DNA of 64,000 bases from an uncultured Porphyromonadaceae bacterium (lineage in GTDB: Bacteria > Bacteroidota > Bacteroidia > Bacteroidales > Barnesiellaceae_A), in NCBI GenBank assembly GCA_900542255.1, contig UQMR01000001.1, forward strand, positions 1 to 64,000, written 5' to 3'. Positions within the stretch are counted from its first letter, which is position 1. Each line of letters starts with the position of its first letter. Of the stretch, positions 24,502 through 33,170 are shown piece after piece. The notes under the pieces were generated by a model. It saw only the letters and a list, made by a program, of their open reading frames with translations, searched no databases and was not told the DNA's origin. Both the position numbers and the translations under genes were made by a program.

Positions 24502-24680
24502 TAGATTATTTTTTGTCTTTATCAAGTATTGTAAGGCACATTTATTAGAATTTTTACTCTCCGAATGGGGGTTATATTCTTTTTGACAGAGAGGCTCTCG
24601 CCGTTTTGTGGTTGAGGGAAGAATGGTGTCCGGCCAAAGAATTTAGGCCGCCGGTTGTTTCGTTTTGTGGGCTTTTGTAT

Positions 24681-24688
24681 TATCTTTG
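24681..24688 (+). promoter_or_regulatory. Promoter -7 element of folB
   Basis: TATCTTTG, perfect match, about 120 nt before the folB start. Confidence 0.5.
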
Positions 24689-24808
24689 ACATCGGTAAGC
24701 AGACCTATGCTGCCGGTCAGGAATCTGTTTTTGGTGTAAAAGTATCAGATTATCAGTATTTTATATCGTTGTTATTTTCACGGGTTATATTTATCGCAAA
24801 ACTATCAG

Positions 24809-25168
24809 ATGCCTATGAAAACATTTATCCACTTTGACAAAATGCACTTTTATGCGTATCACGGCGTAGACAAACAAGAACAAATTGTCGGAAACAATTA
24901 TAGCATAGAACTTATGCTCAGTGTGCCGTACGAAGCTGCCATGCGCAACGACTCATTGGCGCACACGATCAACTATGCTGCAATATATCGCGAAGTGAGT
25001 GCCGTGATGGCAACCCCCTCTCACCTGCTCGAAAATGTGGCGGGGCGTATTATCATGGTTTTGCAGTCGAAGTTCCCCTCGATTAAGGGAGGGCGCATCG
25101 CTCTTTATAAAGAGACCCCGCCTATCTCCGGCAAGATAGACAAGGTGGGGGTTGTTGTAGAGTGGTAG
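24809..25168 (+). CDS. folB: Dihydroneopterin aldolase
   Basis: Cleaves 7,8-dihydroneopterin to 6-hydroxymethyl-dihydropterin and glycolaldehyde in folate synthesis. The protein is 119 aa, or 117 if the second Met (24815, MKTFIHFDKM) is used; the choice is open. FolB hallmarks are FYAYHGVDKQEQIVGNNYSI with the catalytic-region Tyr and conserved Glu, then HTINYAAIYREVSAVM, LLENVAGRI, and the C-terminal LYKETPPISGKIDKVGV. The length matches the family. It is monocistronic and converges with rpiB, whose stop lies 8 nt beyond. Confidence 0.93.
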   Translation: MPMKTFIHFDKMHFYAYHGVDKQEQIVGNNYSIELMLSVPYEAAMRNDSLAHTINYAAIYREVSAVMATPSHLLENVAGRIIMVLQSKFPSIKGGRIALYKETPPISGKIDKVGVVVEW

Positions 25169-25176
25169 TGAAGGTG

Positions 25177-25629
25177 TCAGCCGACCGGTATCTTGGCAAT
25201 TCTGCGGCTGTGTCTTCCCCCCTCGAATGCGGTGGAGAGGAAAGTCCCGGTTATTCTTTCGGCCTCCTCCAAAGAGATGAAACGCCCCGGCATTACTAAC
25301 ACGTTGGCATCGTTGTGTGCCCGTGCCAGAGTGGCAAGCTCCTCGTTCCAGCACAGCGCGGCGCGAATGCCCTGGTGTTTATTCAATGTCATGTTTATGC
25401 CGTTGCCGCTACCGCAAATGGCGATGCCCGGCATACACTCTCCTGCTTCTACGGCCTTTGCCAAGGGGTGTGCATAGTCGGGGTAGTCGACGCTCTCGGA
25501 CGTGTACGTGCCGAAATCGTGGCATGCATATCCTTTCTGGGTGAGCCATCTTTTGATGTGTTCTTTTACCTCATATCCGGCATGGTCGCAGGCAAGACCT
25601 ATTGTAACACCTCTGTTTTCTGTATCCAT
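25177..25629 (-). CDS. rpiB: Ribose-5-phosphate isomerase B
   Basis: Interconverts ribose 5-phosphate and ribulose 5-phosphate in the pentose phosphate pathway. The protein is 150 aa, the usual RpiB length. It has IGLACDHAGYEVKEHIKRW with the Asp-His pair near residue 15, AICGSGNGINMTLNKHQGI with the catalytic Cys, RAALCWNEELATLARAHNDA and the C-terminal FEGGRHSRRIAKI. The frame is open far upstream (to 25833), but those codons cover the promoter and are AT-rich, so MDTENRG at 25629 is the start. Its promoter carries the CCCTCATTT motif shared with three other genes. A LacA/LacB-type isomerase is less likely. Confidence 0.95.
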   Translation of the reverse strand: MDTENRGVTIGLACDHAGYEVKEHIKRWLTQKGYACHDFGTYTSESVDYPDYAHPLAKAVEAGECMPGIAICGSGNGINMTLNKHQGIRAALCWNEELATLARAHNDANVLVMPGRFISLEEAERITGTFLSTAFEGGRHSRRIAKIPVG

Positions 25630-25649
25630 AGTATAAGTTTTAGTTAATG

Positions 25650-25676
25650 CAAAGGTAATATAAATGAGGGCAAAAC
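25650..25676 (-). promoter_or_regulatory. Promoter of rpiB with shared CCCTCATTT motif
   Basis: On the minus strand, TTTTGCCCTCATTT precedes ATAT and TACCTTTG (25657-25650). The same motif at the same spacing is found before the CPA2 antiporter, ykvA and purT. Confidence 0.65.
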
Positions 25677-25797
25677 GAAACAGCCGACGGCTTAAATTCA
25701 TCGGCCGGATAATGTTGTCCTTCGCCCGAAAGTACAAAGAATAATGGAGAAATGAGTCGCGGAGAGAGAAAAATCGAAGTTTCTCGAAATAAAAGTG

Positions 25798-25805
25798 TAA
25801 TTTTG
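25798..25805 (+). promoter_or_regulatory. Promoter -7 element of cvpA-sufB
   Basis: TAATTTTG matches TAnnTTTG, 33 nt before the cvpA ATG. Confidence 0.5.
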
Positions 25806-25837
25806 CATATTCATAACAAGCGCAATTACACACACAG

Positions 25838-26323
25838 ATGGAATTACAGGTAATAGACTACATCGTACTGGTACTGATGATAGTGATGGTAATATGGGGC
25901 TTTGTTCGCGGTATCGTGTGCCAGATAGGAGATTTGGCGGCATTGGTATTGGGAATTATCGGCTCGCATGTGTGGGGCGGTACGTGTGCCGCATGGTTGC
26001 AGGCTCATACCTCGTGGGAGGCTGTGGCGTGCAGCGTGATAGCCTATATAGGGCTATTCCTGCTTATTTACCTGACGATACGCATTATAGCATCGTTTAT
26101 AAAATCGCTGACCAAATTGGTGCGTCTGGGGTGGATGGATTCTGTATGCGGCGCCTTCTTTGGGGCATTCAAGCTATTGCTTTTTGCCAGCATGATTGTC
26201 AATGCGTTGTTATGGATTGCCCCCCATGCGTCGTGGTGGCACGATGCGTCGTTCGAGAGGTCTGTTTCATACCCTCTTATACGCGATTTGCTCCCCTGGC
26301 TGCTCGATGCGGTATGGCAGTGA
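25838..26323 (+). CDS. cvpA: CvpA family membrane protein
   Basis: Small inner-membrane protein of the colicin V production family, 161 aa. It has four hydrophobic segments: YIVLVLMIVMVIWGFVRGI, LAALVLGIIGSHVWGG, AVACSVIAYIGLFLLIYLTI and FGAFKLLLFASMIVNALLWI. The CvpA pattern of an Asp in the first helix and GFxRG after it is present (IDYIVLVL, GFVRGIV). Its biochemical role is unknown; the family is linked to colicin V export and envelope stress. sufB follows 50 nt later on the same strand and probably shares the transcript, a neighbourhood I infer to be local rather than functional. Confidence 0.88.
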   Translation: MELQVIDYIVLVLMIVMVIWGFVRGIVCQIGDLAALVLGIIGSHVWGGTCAAWLQAHTSWEAVACSVIAYIGLFLLIYLTIRIIASFIKSLTKLVRLGWMDSVCGAFFGAFKLLLFASMIVNALLWIAPHASWWHDASFERSVSYPLIRDLLPWLLDAVWQ

Positions 26324-26373
26324 GAACTGTCGGAGGCAATCGGATGTTTGGAATATAGAAAGCGAAACATAGA

Positions 26374-27876
26374 ATGGAAAGAAATATAGAAGATAAGGCT
26401 CGTGCCGCGTCGGCAAAGGGAGAACCCGAAGAGCTTCGTCGCGATACGTTGCTTGATGATGTGACGAGCGGCGATTACAAATATGGCTTTGTCACCGATA
26501 TAGAGACCGATGTGATAGAACGAGGGCTCAACGAAGAGGTGATACGCCACATCTCGCAACGGAAGGGCGAGCCCGATTGGCTGCTCGATTTCAGATTGAA
26601 AGCCTATGCGTATTGGAAGACTCTCGAAATGCCCGCATGGGCGCACCTGAAAATACCCGCCATAGACTTTCAGGCCATCAGCTATTATGCGGCACCCAAA
26701 ACGCGAAAGAATCCGGCTTCTCTCGATGAGGTGGACCCCGAGTTGTTGAAGACTTTCGACAAGCTGGGCATCTCGCTCGAAGAGCAGATGCGTCTCTCGG
26801 GTGTTGCCGTAGATGCTGTGATGGATAGCGTCTCGGTGAAGACGACGTTTAGGGAAAAACTTGCCGAGTTGGGCGTGATTTTCTGCTCTATCAGCGAGGC
26901 GGTAAAGGACTATCCCGACTTGGTGCGCCGTTATTTAGGTTCGGTCGTGCCATATCGCGACAACTTCTTTGCGGCCCTCAATTCGGCCGTGTTTAGCGAC
27001 GGCTCGTTTGTGTATATTCCCAAAGGGGTACGTTGCCCTATGGAGCTCTCTACCTATTTCCGCATCAATGCGGCCAATACGGGACAATTTGAAAGAACGT
27101 TGATTGTGGCCGACGACGACAGCTATGTAAGTTACTTGGAGGGCTGTACGGCTCCCATGCGCGACGAGAATCAGTTGCATGCCGCCATTGTAGAGATACG
27201 GGTGCACGACCGTGCCGAGGTGAAATACTCGACCGTACAAAACTGGTATCCCGGCGACAAAGAGGGGCGGGGCGGCATATATAACTTTGTGACGAAGCGC
27301 GGCCTGTGCAAAGGCGACCACTCTAAGCTGTCGTGGACGCAGGTAGAGACCGGGTCGGCCATTACGTGGAAATATCCCAGTTGCGTATTGGCGGGCGATA
27401 ACTCTACGGGCGAATTCTATTCCGTCGCCGTTACCAACAACTTCCAGCAAGCCGATACGGGGACGAAGATGATACATATAGGCAAAAATACGCGCAGCAC
27501 TATTGTCTCGAAAGGTATCTCGGCCGGCAGCAGCCAGAACAGTTACCGGGGATTGGTGAAGGTTACGGCCTCGGCCGACAATGCCCGCAACTTCACACAA
27601 TGCGACAGCCTTTTGCTGAGCGACCATTGCGGTGCGCATACCTTCCCGTATATAGATATAAAGAACAATACGGCCGTGATGGAGCACGAGGCCACTACCT
27701 CAAAAATCAACGAGGAGCAGATTTTCTATTGCAACCAGCGGGGTATACCTACCGAAGATGCCGTGGGGCTTATCGTAAACGGTTATGCCAAAGAAGTCAT
27801 GAACAAACTACCGATGGAGTTTGCCGTAGAGGCGCAAAAACTGTTGCAAATCACCCTCGAAGGGTCGGTAGGATAG
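26374..27876 (+). CDS. sufB: Fe-S cluster assembly scaffold SufB
   Basis: Scaffold subunit of the SUF machine; it assembles Fe-S clusters with SufC ATPase and SufD. The protein is 500 aa. It has the N-terminal [16 protein letters not shown], then [59 protein letters not shown], and the conserved Cys motif [20 protein letters not shown]. The C-terminal helix bundle has [20 protein letters not shown] and [19 protein letters not shown]. Unusually, neither sufC nor sufD follows: a strong terminator lies 64 nt past the stop, then panB on the opposite strand. The partners must be elsewhere. SufB rather than SufD is clear from length and the Cys motif. Confidence 0.96.
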   Translation: MERNIEDKARAASAKGEPEELRRDTLLDDVTSGDYKYGFVTDIETDVIERGLNEEVIRHISQRKGEPDWLLDFRLKAYAYWKTLEMPAWAHLKIPAIDFQAISYYAAPKTRKNPASLDEVDPELLKTFDKLGISLEEQMRLSGVAVDAVMDSVSVKTTFREKLAELGVIFCSISEAVKDYPDLVRRYLGSVVPYRDNFFAALNSAVFSDGSFVYIPKGVRCPMELSTYFRINAANTGQFERTLIVADDDSYVSYLEGCTAPMRDENQLHAAIVEIRVHDRAEVKYSTVQNWYPGDKEGRGGIYNFVTKRGLCKGDHSKLSWTQVETGSAITWKYPSCVLAGDNSTGEFYSVAVTNNFQQADTGTKMIHIGKNTRSTIVSKGISAGSSQNSYRGLVKVTASADNARNFTQCDSLLLSDHCGAHTFPYIDIKNNTAVMEHEATTSKINEEQIFYCNQRGIPTEDAVGLIVNGYAKEVMNKLPMEFAVEAQKLLQITLEGSVG

Positions 27877-27939
27877 TCTGTAAGAGAGATTATCAAACAG
27901 GTCGTTTTTGATATAGGAGAAGTCTTCCTCGAAATATGG

Positions 27940-27970
27940 CCCGGCCAGGCGATTGCCTGGCCGGGTTTTT
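27940..27970 (+). terminator. Rho-independent terminator of cvpA-sufB
   Basis: An 11-bp G+C stem (CCCGGCCAGGC with its complement) around GATT, followed by five T. Confidence 0.92.
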
Positions 27971-28039
27971 GTATTATGTATGCGATGCTGAGAACTCTGG
28001 CCTGATACGAATGGGGTATGGAGCTGTGATAATACAATA

Positions 28040-28069
28040 GTGGCTGCAACAGAAAAATGTCGCAGCCAC
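28040..28069 (-). terminator. Hairpin past panB, putative terminator
   Basis: A 12-bp stem with one mismatch (GTGGCTGC with GCAGCCAC at the base) around GAAAAA, 20 nt past the panB stop. There is no T run on the minus strand, so termination is uncertain. Confidence 0.45.
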
Positions 28070-28089
28070 CGTGCTTATGAGACTGGTAC

Positions 28090-28908
28090 TTAGTATTGTT
28101 CTTTTTCGTTGGGAAAGTCGCAGCTTTTTACGTCTCGGATGTAGTTTTGTACAGCCGAAGTGATGATGCTGTGTAAGTCGGCATATCGACGCAAGAAGCG
28201 GGGCGAGAAGTTTTGGTTGATGCCCAGCATGTCGTGCATGACCAGTACCTGGCCGTCTACACCGCCGCCGGCACCTATACCTATGACAGGAATAGAGAGC
28301 TCCTTGGCTACACGTGTGGCGAGTGCTGCGGGTATCTTTTCCAATACAATAGCGAAACAGCCCAGTTTCTCTAACAAGTGGGCGTCTTCTACCAGCTTTT
28401 CGGCCTCGGCCTCTTCCTTGGCGCGTACGGCGTAGGTGCCGAATTTGTTGATTGACTGTGGCGTAAGACCCAAGTGTCCCATAATAGGTATTCCGGCACA
28501 GAGTATGCGCTCTATCGACTCTTGTACCTCGGCACCGCCTTCGAGTTTGATACAGTCGGCATGTGTCTCTTTCATGACACGTATGGCCGATGCGAGGGCC
28601 TCTTTCGAGTTGCCTTGGTAGGTTCCGAAGGGCATGTCTACCACTACCAACGCACGTTTTACGGCTCTTACTACCGACTTGCCGTGGTATATCATCTGGT
28701 CGAGTGTCATGGGTAGTGTCGTTACGTTGCCGGCCATGACGTTCGAGGCCGAGTCGCCTACGAGAATGACGTCCATCCCGGCTTCGTCTATGAGTGAGGC
28801 CATGGAGTAGTCATAAGCGGTGAGCATCGATATCTTTTCGCCGCGTTGCTTCATTTCTATCAGGCGGCGGGTGGTTACTTTGCGGTTGTCTTCTGTATAA
28901 GTTGACAT
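28090..28908 (-). CDS. panB: 3-methyl-2-oxobutanoate hydroxymethyltransferase
   Basis: Adds a hydroxymethyl group from methylene-tetrahydrofolate to 2-oxoisovalerate to give ketopantoate, the first committed step of pantothenate synthesis. The protein is 272 aa, the usual length. Conserved segments are [111 protein letters not shown] and [20 protein letters not shown], which include the metal-binding Asp and catalytic Glu regions. Monocistronic; promoter TACCTTTG about 60 nt upstream. Confidence 0.97.
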   Translation of the reverse strand: MSTYTEDNRKVTTRRLIEMKQRGEKISMLTAYDYSMASLIDEAGMDVILVGDSASNVMAGNVTTLPMTLDQMIYHGKSVVRAVKRALVVVDMPFGTYQGNSKEALASAIRVMKETHADCIKLEGGAEVQESIERILCAGIPIMGHLGLTPQSINKFGTYAVRAKEEAEAEKLVEDAHLLEKLGCFAIVLEKIPAALATRVAKELSIPVIGIGAGGGVDGQVLVMHDMLGINQNFSPRFLRRYADLHSIITSAVQNYIRDVKSCDFPNEKEQY

Positions 28909-28969
28909 GTCGTATTACAGTTTTTTGCGAGTGTCTCTCGTTGTATGTGTTGTTATTATAAAAACGGCA

Positions 28970-28977
28970 CAAAGGTA
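28970..28977 (-). promoter_or_regulatory. Promoter -7 element of panB
   Basis: TACCTTTG on the minus strand, perfect match, 62 nt before the panB ATG. Confidence 0.6.
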
Positions 28978-29042
28978 TAGTATATTTTTCTATTTCATGC
29001 CGGAAGTGTGACGAAATAAATTTCAGGGCCTGCTGTCGTGGT

Positions 29043-29077
29043 AAAAACAAAGCCTCCTCGGCGTGATGCCGGGAGGC
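29043..29077 (-). terminator. Terminator of korA-korB
   Basis: A 10-bp stem with one bulged base (29052-29062 with 29068-29077) followed on the minus strand by TTTGTTTTT, 26 nt past the korB stop. Confidence 0.8.
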
Positions 29078-29102
29078 CTCGTTCAAGTTTTCCGATGGTA
29101 GG

Positions 29103-30119
29103 TTATTTTACTTCCCACGTGTCGCCGCTGAGTATGATGTCGCGCAGTGTGGGATAGTTTTTCTTTTGTCTTACCTCTTCTACCTGGCGGGTTACTTCTC
29201 CGTCGTAGGTGGGAGCTTCTACGTTGCGTATTACGCCTATGGCAAGGGGCAGTTCGTGGCCGTCCATCATGGCAAGCATCTGGTGCATCACGAAATTCTG
29301 TGTCGTGGCGTCATGTACGAGTACATCGTCCATCGTATAGCCGTCCTGGCCTATGGTTACGGCTTTCAGCAAATGGCCGTCGAGTACGAGACCGCGGTTC
29401 ATCTCCTTGCCGAAGAGCATCTTCTCGCCGTGGCGCAGGTGGATGGTGCGTTCGGCGCGTACCTCTTTGTCGGTGATATACGAGTGGATGTTGTTGTTGA
29501 AGATAACGCAGTTTTGCAATATCTCTACGACCGAGGCTCCTTTATGGCGGGCTGCCGCAGCAAGAACCTCTACCGATGTGGCTGTGTCGACGTCTAAGGA
29601 GCGGGCAAAGAATGTGCCGCGTGCTCCGAATACGAGTTCGGCCGGGATAAACGGGTCTTCTATCGTTCCGTAAGGCGACGATTTGGTGACGGCTCCACGG
29701 TCGGTCGTGGGGGAGTATTGTCCCTTGGTAAGACCGTATATCTTGTTATTGAGCAATAGGATGTTGATGTCGATGTTGCGGCGTACTTCGTGGATGAAGT
29801 GGTTGCCTCCGATGGCAAGACCGTCACCGTCGCCCGATACCTGCCATACGGCGAGTTCGGGATTTGCCACTTTGGCACCTGTTGCTATGGCGCCGGCACG
29901 TCCGTGTATGGTATGGAAGCCGTAAGTGCCCATGTAGTAAGGCAGGCGCGATGAGCAGCCTATACCCGAAATGACGGCTGTTTTATAGGGGGGTATGCCC
30001 ACCTCTGCCATCGCTTTTTGCAATGCGTTGAGTATGGCGTGGTCGCCGCAGCCGGGACACCACCGTACATATTGGTCGCTTTTATAGTCTTGTGCTGTAT
30101 ATTTCTTGTTCTCTTCCAT
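29103..30119 (-). CDS. korB: 2-oxoglutarate:ferredoxin oxidoreductase, beta subunit
   Basis: Thiamine diphosphate-binding subunit of the enzyme that oxidatively decarboxylates a 2-oxoacid to its acyl-CoA with ferredoxin as acceptor, or runs reductively. The protein is 338 aa. It has RWCPGCGDHAILNALQKAM (residues 19-37), SGIGCSSRLPYYMGTYGFHT, the TDP motif SGDGDGLAIGGNHFIHEVRR, and LLNNKIYGLTKGQYSPTT. This fits the KorB class of Bacteroidota; 2-oxoglutarate as substrate follows from family placement, not from residues I can test. Its ATG is 4 nt past the korA stop, so translation is probably coupled. No separate ferredoxin-domain gene is adjacent. Confidence 0.92.
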   Translation of the reverse strand: MEENKKYTAQDYKSDQYVRWCPGCGDHAILNALQKAMAEVGIPPYKTAVISGIGCSSRLPYYMGTYGFHTIHGRAGAIATGAKVANPELAVWQVSGDGDGLAIGGNHFIHEVRRNIDINILLLNNKIYGLTKGQYSPTTDRGAVTKSSPYGTIEDPFIPAELVFGARGTFFARSLDVDTATSVEVLAAAARHKGASVVEILQNCVIFNNNIHSYITDKEVRAERTIHLRHGEKMLFGKEMNRGLVLDGHLLKAVTIGQDGYTMDDVLVHDATTQNFVMHQMLAMMDGHELPLAIGVIRNVEAPTYDGEVTRQVEEVRQKKNYPTLRDIILSGDTWEVK

Positions 30120-30123
30120 GGCA

Positions 30124-31974
30124 TTATTTCTCTAACAGGTGTGCAAAATGTTCTACTAACTCGCTCGTCGTGAAGGGTTGTGCTTCAACCTTATTGTATT
30201 GCAGGAAGTTGACGCCGTGTATCTTGCCCGATAGATAAGAGGCAAATTGTCCGCTGTTGAGCTCGCATACGACCACTTTCTTGTAGCGACGGATGATTTC
30301 TTCGGTATTGCGGGGGAGCGGGTTTATGTAGTTGAAGTGTATCATTGCTACCGCTTGCCCGGCGTTGCACATCTCGGTGACGGCCGAGTATATATGTCCA
30401 TAGGTTCCGCCCCATCCGATGACGAGGAGGTCAGAGTCGGGATTGCCCAGCACTTTGAGGTCGGGAATATCGTTTACGATATAGTCTATTTTGGCTTGTC
30501 GGGCTGCTACCATGCGGGCGTGGTTCGACGGTTCGGTCGATATGGCTCCTGTCTTGGCATCTTTTTCCAAGCCGCCCAGCCGGTGCATGAATCCTTCCGT
30601 ACCGGGTATGGCCCAATAGCGTACGTATGTCTCGGGGTCGCGCAGATAGGGGCGCCATCCGTTGTTTGCCATCTCGGGTTTCACGTAGTTGGGGTGTATC
30701 TCGGGATATTCGTCGGCCTCGGGGATGCGCCATGCCGATGAGCCGTTGGCGATAAAGCCGTCGGTGAGCAGGATGACGGGGGTCATGTGTTCGAGGGCGA
30801 TTTTGGCGGCATAGAAGGCCATGTCGAAGCAGTTGGAGGGCGTAGAGGCTGCCACTACTACGATGGGGCTTTCTCCGTTGCGGCCGTAGAGGGCTTGCAG
30901 GAGGTCGGTTTGTTCGGTTTTTGTAGGCAGACCGGTCGACGGGCCGCCCCGTTGTACGTCGATTACCACTAAGGGGAGTTCTGCCATAACGGCGAGTCCC
31001 AGGGCTTCGCTCTTCAAGGCAAGTCCCGGTCCCGAGGTAGAGGTGGCGGCGAGGTTTCCGGCAAAAGCGGCACCTATTGCCGAGCATGCTCCGGCTATCT
31101 CGTCTTCCATCTGACATGCTTTTACACCCACATCCTTGCGTTTGGCAAGTTCGTGCAGGATATCGGTGGCGGGTGTGATGGGGTAGCTTCCCAGGTAGAG
31201 AGGCAGTTTTGCCTTCTCGGCAGCGGCTATCAATCCCCAGGCCGTAGCCGTGTTGCCGTTTACGTCGGTATAGATACCCTTCTTTACCGATGCGCTCTCT
31301 ATGCGGTAGGTCGATACCGATGCGTGTATATTATGTCCGTAGTTATATCCGTCGTTGAGTACTTTGATGTTTGCCTCGGCCACGGTGGGTTTTTTGGCGA
31401 ATTTGTGGCTCAGCATCAGGCCGGCCTGCGATACCGGACGGTCGAAGAGCCAGCATACGAGTCCCAGGGCGAAAATATTCTTGCAGCGTACGATGCTTTT
31501 CAGGTCGAGCCCCGAGTCGGCCAACGCCTCTTTGGTGTGCGTGGTGATGGCTACCGCCATGACTTGCGACGGGTCGATGTCAAGCTCCGATATGGCGTCG
31601 TTGGTGGTGTATGCTGCCTTTTTGAGGTCGCTCTCTTTGAAGGAGTCGGTGTCGATGATGACAACACCGCCTTTTTTCAGGAATTTGATGTTGGTTTTCA
31701 GTGCCGCGGGATTCATGGCTACCAGAACGTCGGCTTTGTCGCCCGGAGTGTAAACCCCCTTGCCTATGTGTACTTGAAAGCCCGAAACTCCGCTCAATGT
31801 TCCTTGCGGCGCGCGTATCTCTGCCGGATAGTCGGGGAACGTCGATATTTCATTGCCTATGGCTGCCGAAATAGCCGAAAAGATATTACCTGCCAGCTGC
31901 ATTCCATCACCCGAATCTCCCGAGAAGCGGACAACTACTTTGTCCAAAACTTTCACCTTTGTGGATTCTGTCAT
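30124..31974 (-). CDS. korA: 2-oxoglutarate:ferredoxin oxidoreductase, fused gamma-alpha subunit
   Basis: Large subunit partner of KorB, 616 aa. Residues 10-190 are the gamma domain (VVVRFSGDSGDGMQLAGNIF, YPAEIRAPQGTLSGVSGFQV, VLVAMNPAALKTN). The alpha domain starts about residue 245 with the pyrimidine-binding part (AWGLIAAAEKAKLPLYLGSY), then YPITPATDILHELAKR, the conserved QMEDEIAGACSAIGAAFAG, ATSTSGPGLALKSEALGLAV, QRGGPSTGLPTKTEQTDLLQ and HFNYINPLPRNTEEI. The gamma-alpha fusion is the normal two-gene form in Bacteroidota. The ATG at 31974 is 70 nt past the -7 element. It is divergent from the YgjP-like protease gene. Confidence 0.93.
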   Translation of the reverse strand: MTESTKVKVLDKVVVRFSGDSGDGMQLAGNIFSAISAAIGNEISTFPDYPAEIRAPQGTLSGVSGFQVHIGKGVYTPGDKADVLVAMNPAALKTNIKFLKKGGVVIIDTDSFKESDLKKAAYTTNDAISELDIDPSQVMAVAITTHTKEALADSGLDLKSIVRCKNIFALGLVCWLFDRPVSQAGLMLSHKFAKKPTVAEANIKVLNDGYNYGHNIHASVSTYRIESASVKKGIYTDVNGNTATAWGLIAAAEKAKLPLYLGSYPITPATDILHELAKRKDVGVKACQMEDEIAGACSAIGAAFAGNLAATSTSGPGLALKSEALGLAVMAELPLVVIDVQRGGPSTGLPTKTEQTDLLQALYGRNGESPIVVVAASTPSNCFDMAFYAAKIALEHMTPVILLTDGFIANGSSAWRIPEADEYPEIHPNYVKPEMANNGWRPYLRDPETYVRYWAIPGTEGFMHRLGGLEKDAKTGAISTEPSNHARMVAARQAKIDYIVNDIPDLKVLGNPDSDLLVIGWGGTYGHIYSAVTEMCNAGQAVAMIHFNYINPLPRNTEEIIRRYKKVVVCELNSGQFASYLSGKIHGVNFLQYNKVEAQPFTTSELVEHFAHLLEK

Positions 31975-32043
31975 TTCTTTGTAATTAGTTGGTAAAAGAT
32001 TAGGTTAACTTCTCCGTTGGTGTCTTGCCCAACGGCTTTGCGG

Positions 32044-32051
32044 CAAAGATA
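32044..32051 (-). promoter_or_regulatory. Promoter -7 element of korA-korB
   Basis: TATCTTTG on the minus strand, perfect match, 70 nt before the korA ATG. Confidence 0.65.
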
Positions 32052-32141
32052 GGTAAATAAGGCGTGTAAACAACCGAAAAGCGCAAATATTTTTTACGTC
32101 ATCCGTTTTTCTTTGGGGCTTGGTCTCTTGTGCGGAATGTG

Positions 32142-32149
32142 TACCTTTG
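32142..32149 (+). promoter_or_regulatory. Promoter -7 element of the YgjP-like gene
   Basis: TACCTTTG, perfect match, 117 nt before the ATG at 32266. It lies back to back with the korA promoter, and its position argues against the longer open frame from 32113. Confidence 0.55.
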
Positions 32150-32265
32150 CAAAGTTTACGAGACCCGCTTGTAAGGCTGTTTTCTCATGCGTGAAATCAT
32201 GCCGTAGCGGCGGCGATACTTTTATGTGCCGGCCGTCTTGCAGGCGGGGCAGGTTGGTGTTTTGT

Positions 32266-33006
32266 ATGGTTGTAACTGAAACATATAACGACAAGGAGTT
32301 CGGTATTTGCGACATTGTGAAGAGTGCGCGAGCCAGAAGTGTGCGCATTAGGGCGGTCGATGGCAGGTTGCGGGTCGTATTACCCGGCCGTTACTCTTTC
32401 TCCGAAGCCGCCATAAGGAGCTTTATCGACGAGAAACGCCCTATCTTGCGGCGTATGTTGCAGGAGTCGCGTTCCCGCTATGAGAAGCGGGCCTTCCACG
32501 ATGGCAAGGTGATATCATTTTATGATGGCTCCATACGTTTTGCGGCCTCCGACGCAATAGGAGCCGGCCGGGTGCGGCTTGTCGATGGCGGCAACAATGA
32601 GTACAGGCTCGAATATCATCGGGGCGATGTTATAGACTCGCCGGCATTTACACGAGCTGTCTCGAAATATCTTCTCCGTTTCGCCGCGTCAAAAGCACAG
32701 GAGATATTGCCTCCGCTGGTGGCCGAGATATCCTCGGCGTTGGGTGTATATCCGACGAAGGTGTGTATCGGGCGGGGACGTTGTGTGCTGGGGCATTGTT
32801 CGCGCCGGGGCGTGATTACGCTTTCGGCCTACGTGCTGTTTCTTCCCCCGCACTTGCGCCGTTACATTATCTGCCACGAGCTGGCGCACCTGTCGCATTT
32901 CAATCATGGCAAGGCTTTCCATCAGCTGTGTGACGCCTATTGTGCAGGCCACGAAAAAGAGTGGCGTGCCGAGCTGCGAAAAGCAGAATTTCCGATATGT
33001 GTATAA
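32266..33006 (+). CDS. YgjP-like (DUF45) zinc metallopeptidase family protein
   Basis: Predicted zinc-dependent peptidase of the YgjP/M48-like family; substrate unknown. The protein is 246 aa. The N-terminal half matches the DUF45 beta-rich region (VKSARARSVRIRAVDGRLRV, YSFSEAAIRSFIDEKRPIL). The C-terminal half holds the active site CHELAHLSHFNHGKAFHQLC, an HExxH with the third ligand His eight residues on, in the pattern typical of this family. VYPTKVCIGRGRCVLGHCSRRG-type family text is present in two parts (VYPTKVCIG; LGHCSRRGVITLSAYVLFL), where family members usually have a Trp-Gly-Ser-Cys motif; here it is GHCS. The ATG at 32266 is chosen over the upstream Met at 32113 because of the promoter position. 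Confidence 0.85.
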   Translation: MVVTETYNDKEFGICDIVKSARARSVRIRAVDGRLRVVLPGRYSFSEAAIRSFIDEKRPILRRMLQESRSRYEKRAFHDGKVISFYDGSIRFAASDAIGAGRVRLVDGGNNEYRLEYHRGDVIDSPAFTRAVSKYLLRFAASKAQEILPPLVAEISSALGVYPTKVCIGRGRCVLGHCSRRGVITLSAYVLFLPPHLRRYIICHELAHLSHFNHGKAFHQLCDAYCAGHEKEWRAELRKAEFPICV

Positions 33007-33079
33007 TGGTTATATAATGACAAAAAAATATAATACGCGCTCTGTGGGGATAAGTATATATTGAAATTTGACGCAATCA

Positions 33080-33111
33080 TTTGCATACACTATAATAAAG
33101 TATTATCTTTG
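33080..33111 (+). promoter_or_regulatory. Promoter of rimP-nusA-infB
   Basis: TTTG (33080-33083), 20 nt, TATCTTTG (33104-33111): a full match to the Bacteroidota consensus. The predicted start is about 33118, just before a terminator-like hairpin. Confidence 0.75.
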
Positions 33112-33125
33112 CAGCAACCGTGGAG

Positions 33126-33155
33126 GAGGGGGCAATGATGTCCCCTCGTTTTTTT
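33126..33155 (+). terminator. Terminator-like hairpin in the rimP-nusA-infB leader (possible attenuator)
   Basis: A 9-bp stem with one G-U pair (GAGGGGGCA with TGTCCCCTC) around ATGA, then G and seven T. It lies between the predicted transcription start (about 33118) and the rimP ATG at 33171. It could cut off most operon transcripts until conditions allow read-through, or stop transcripts arriving from the YgjP-like gene. Confidence 0.7.
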
Positions 33156-33170
33156 CTCGGGACCGAAAAC

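Larger units (their letters stand above)
24364..24808. other. Divergent intergenic region between dpm-like/pyrC and folB
   Basis: An AT-rich spacer holding promoters on both strands (24494-24501 minus; 24681-24688 plus). I see no further gene, hairpin of note or repeat. Confidence 0.5.

Noticed and set aside
25630-25833. Extended start of rpiB
   Set aside because: Low-complexity AT-rich codons that cover the rpiB promoter.
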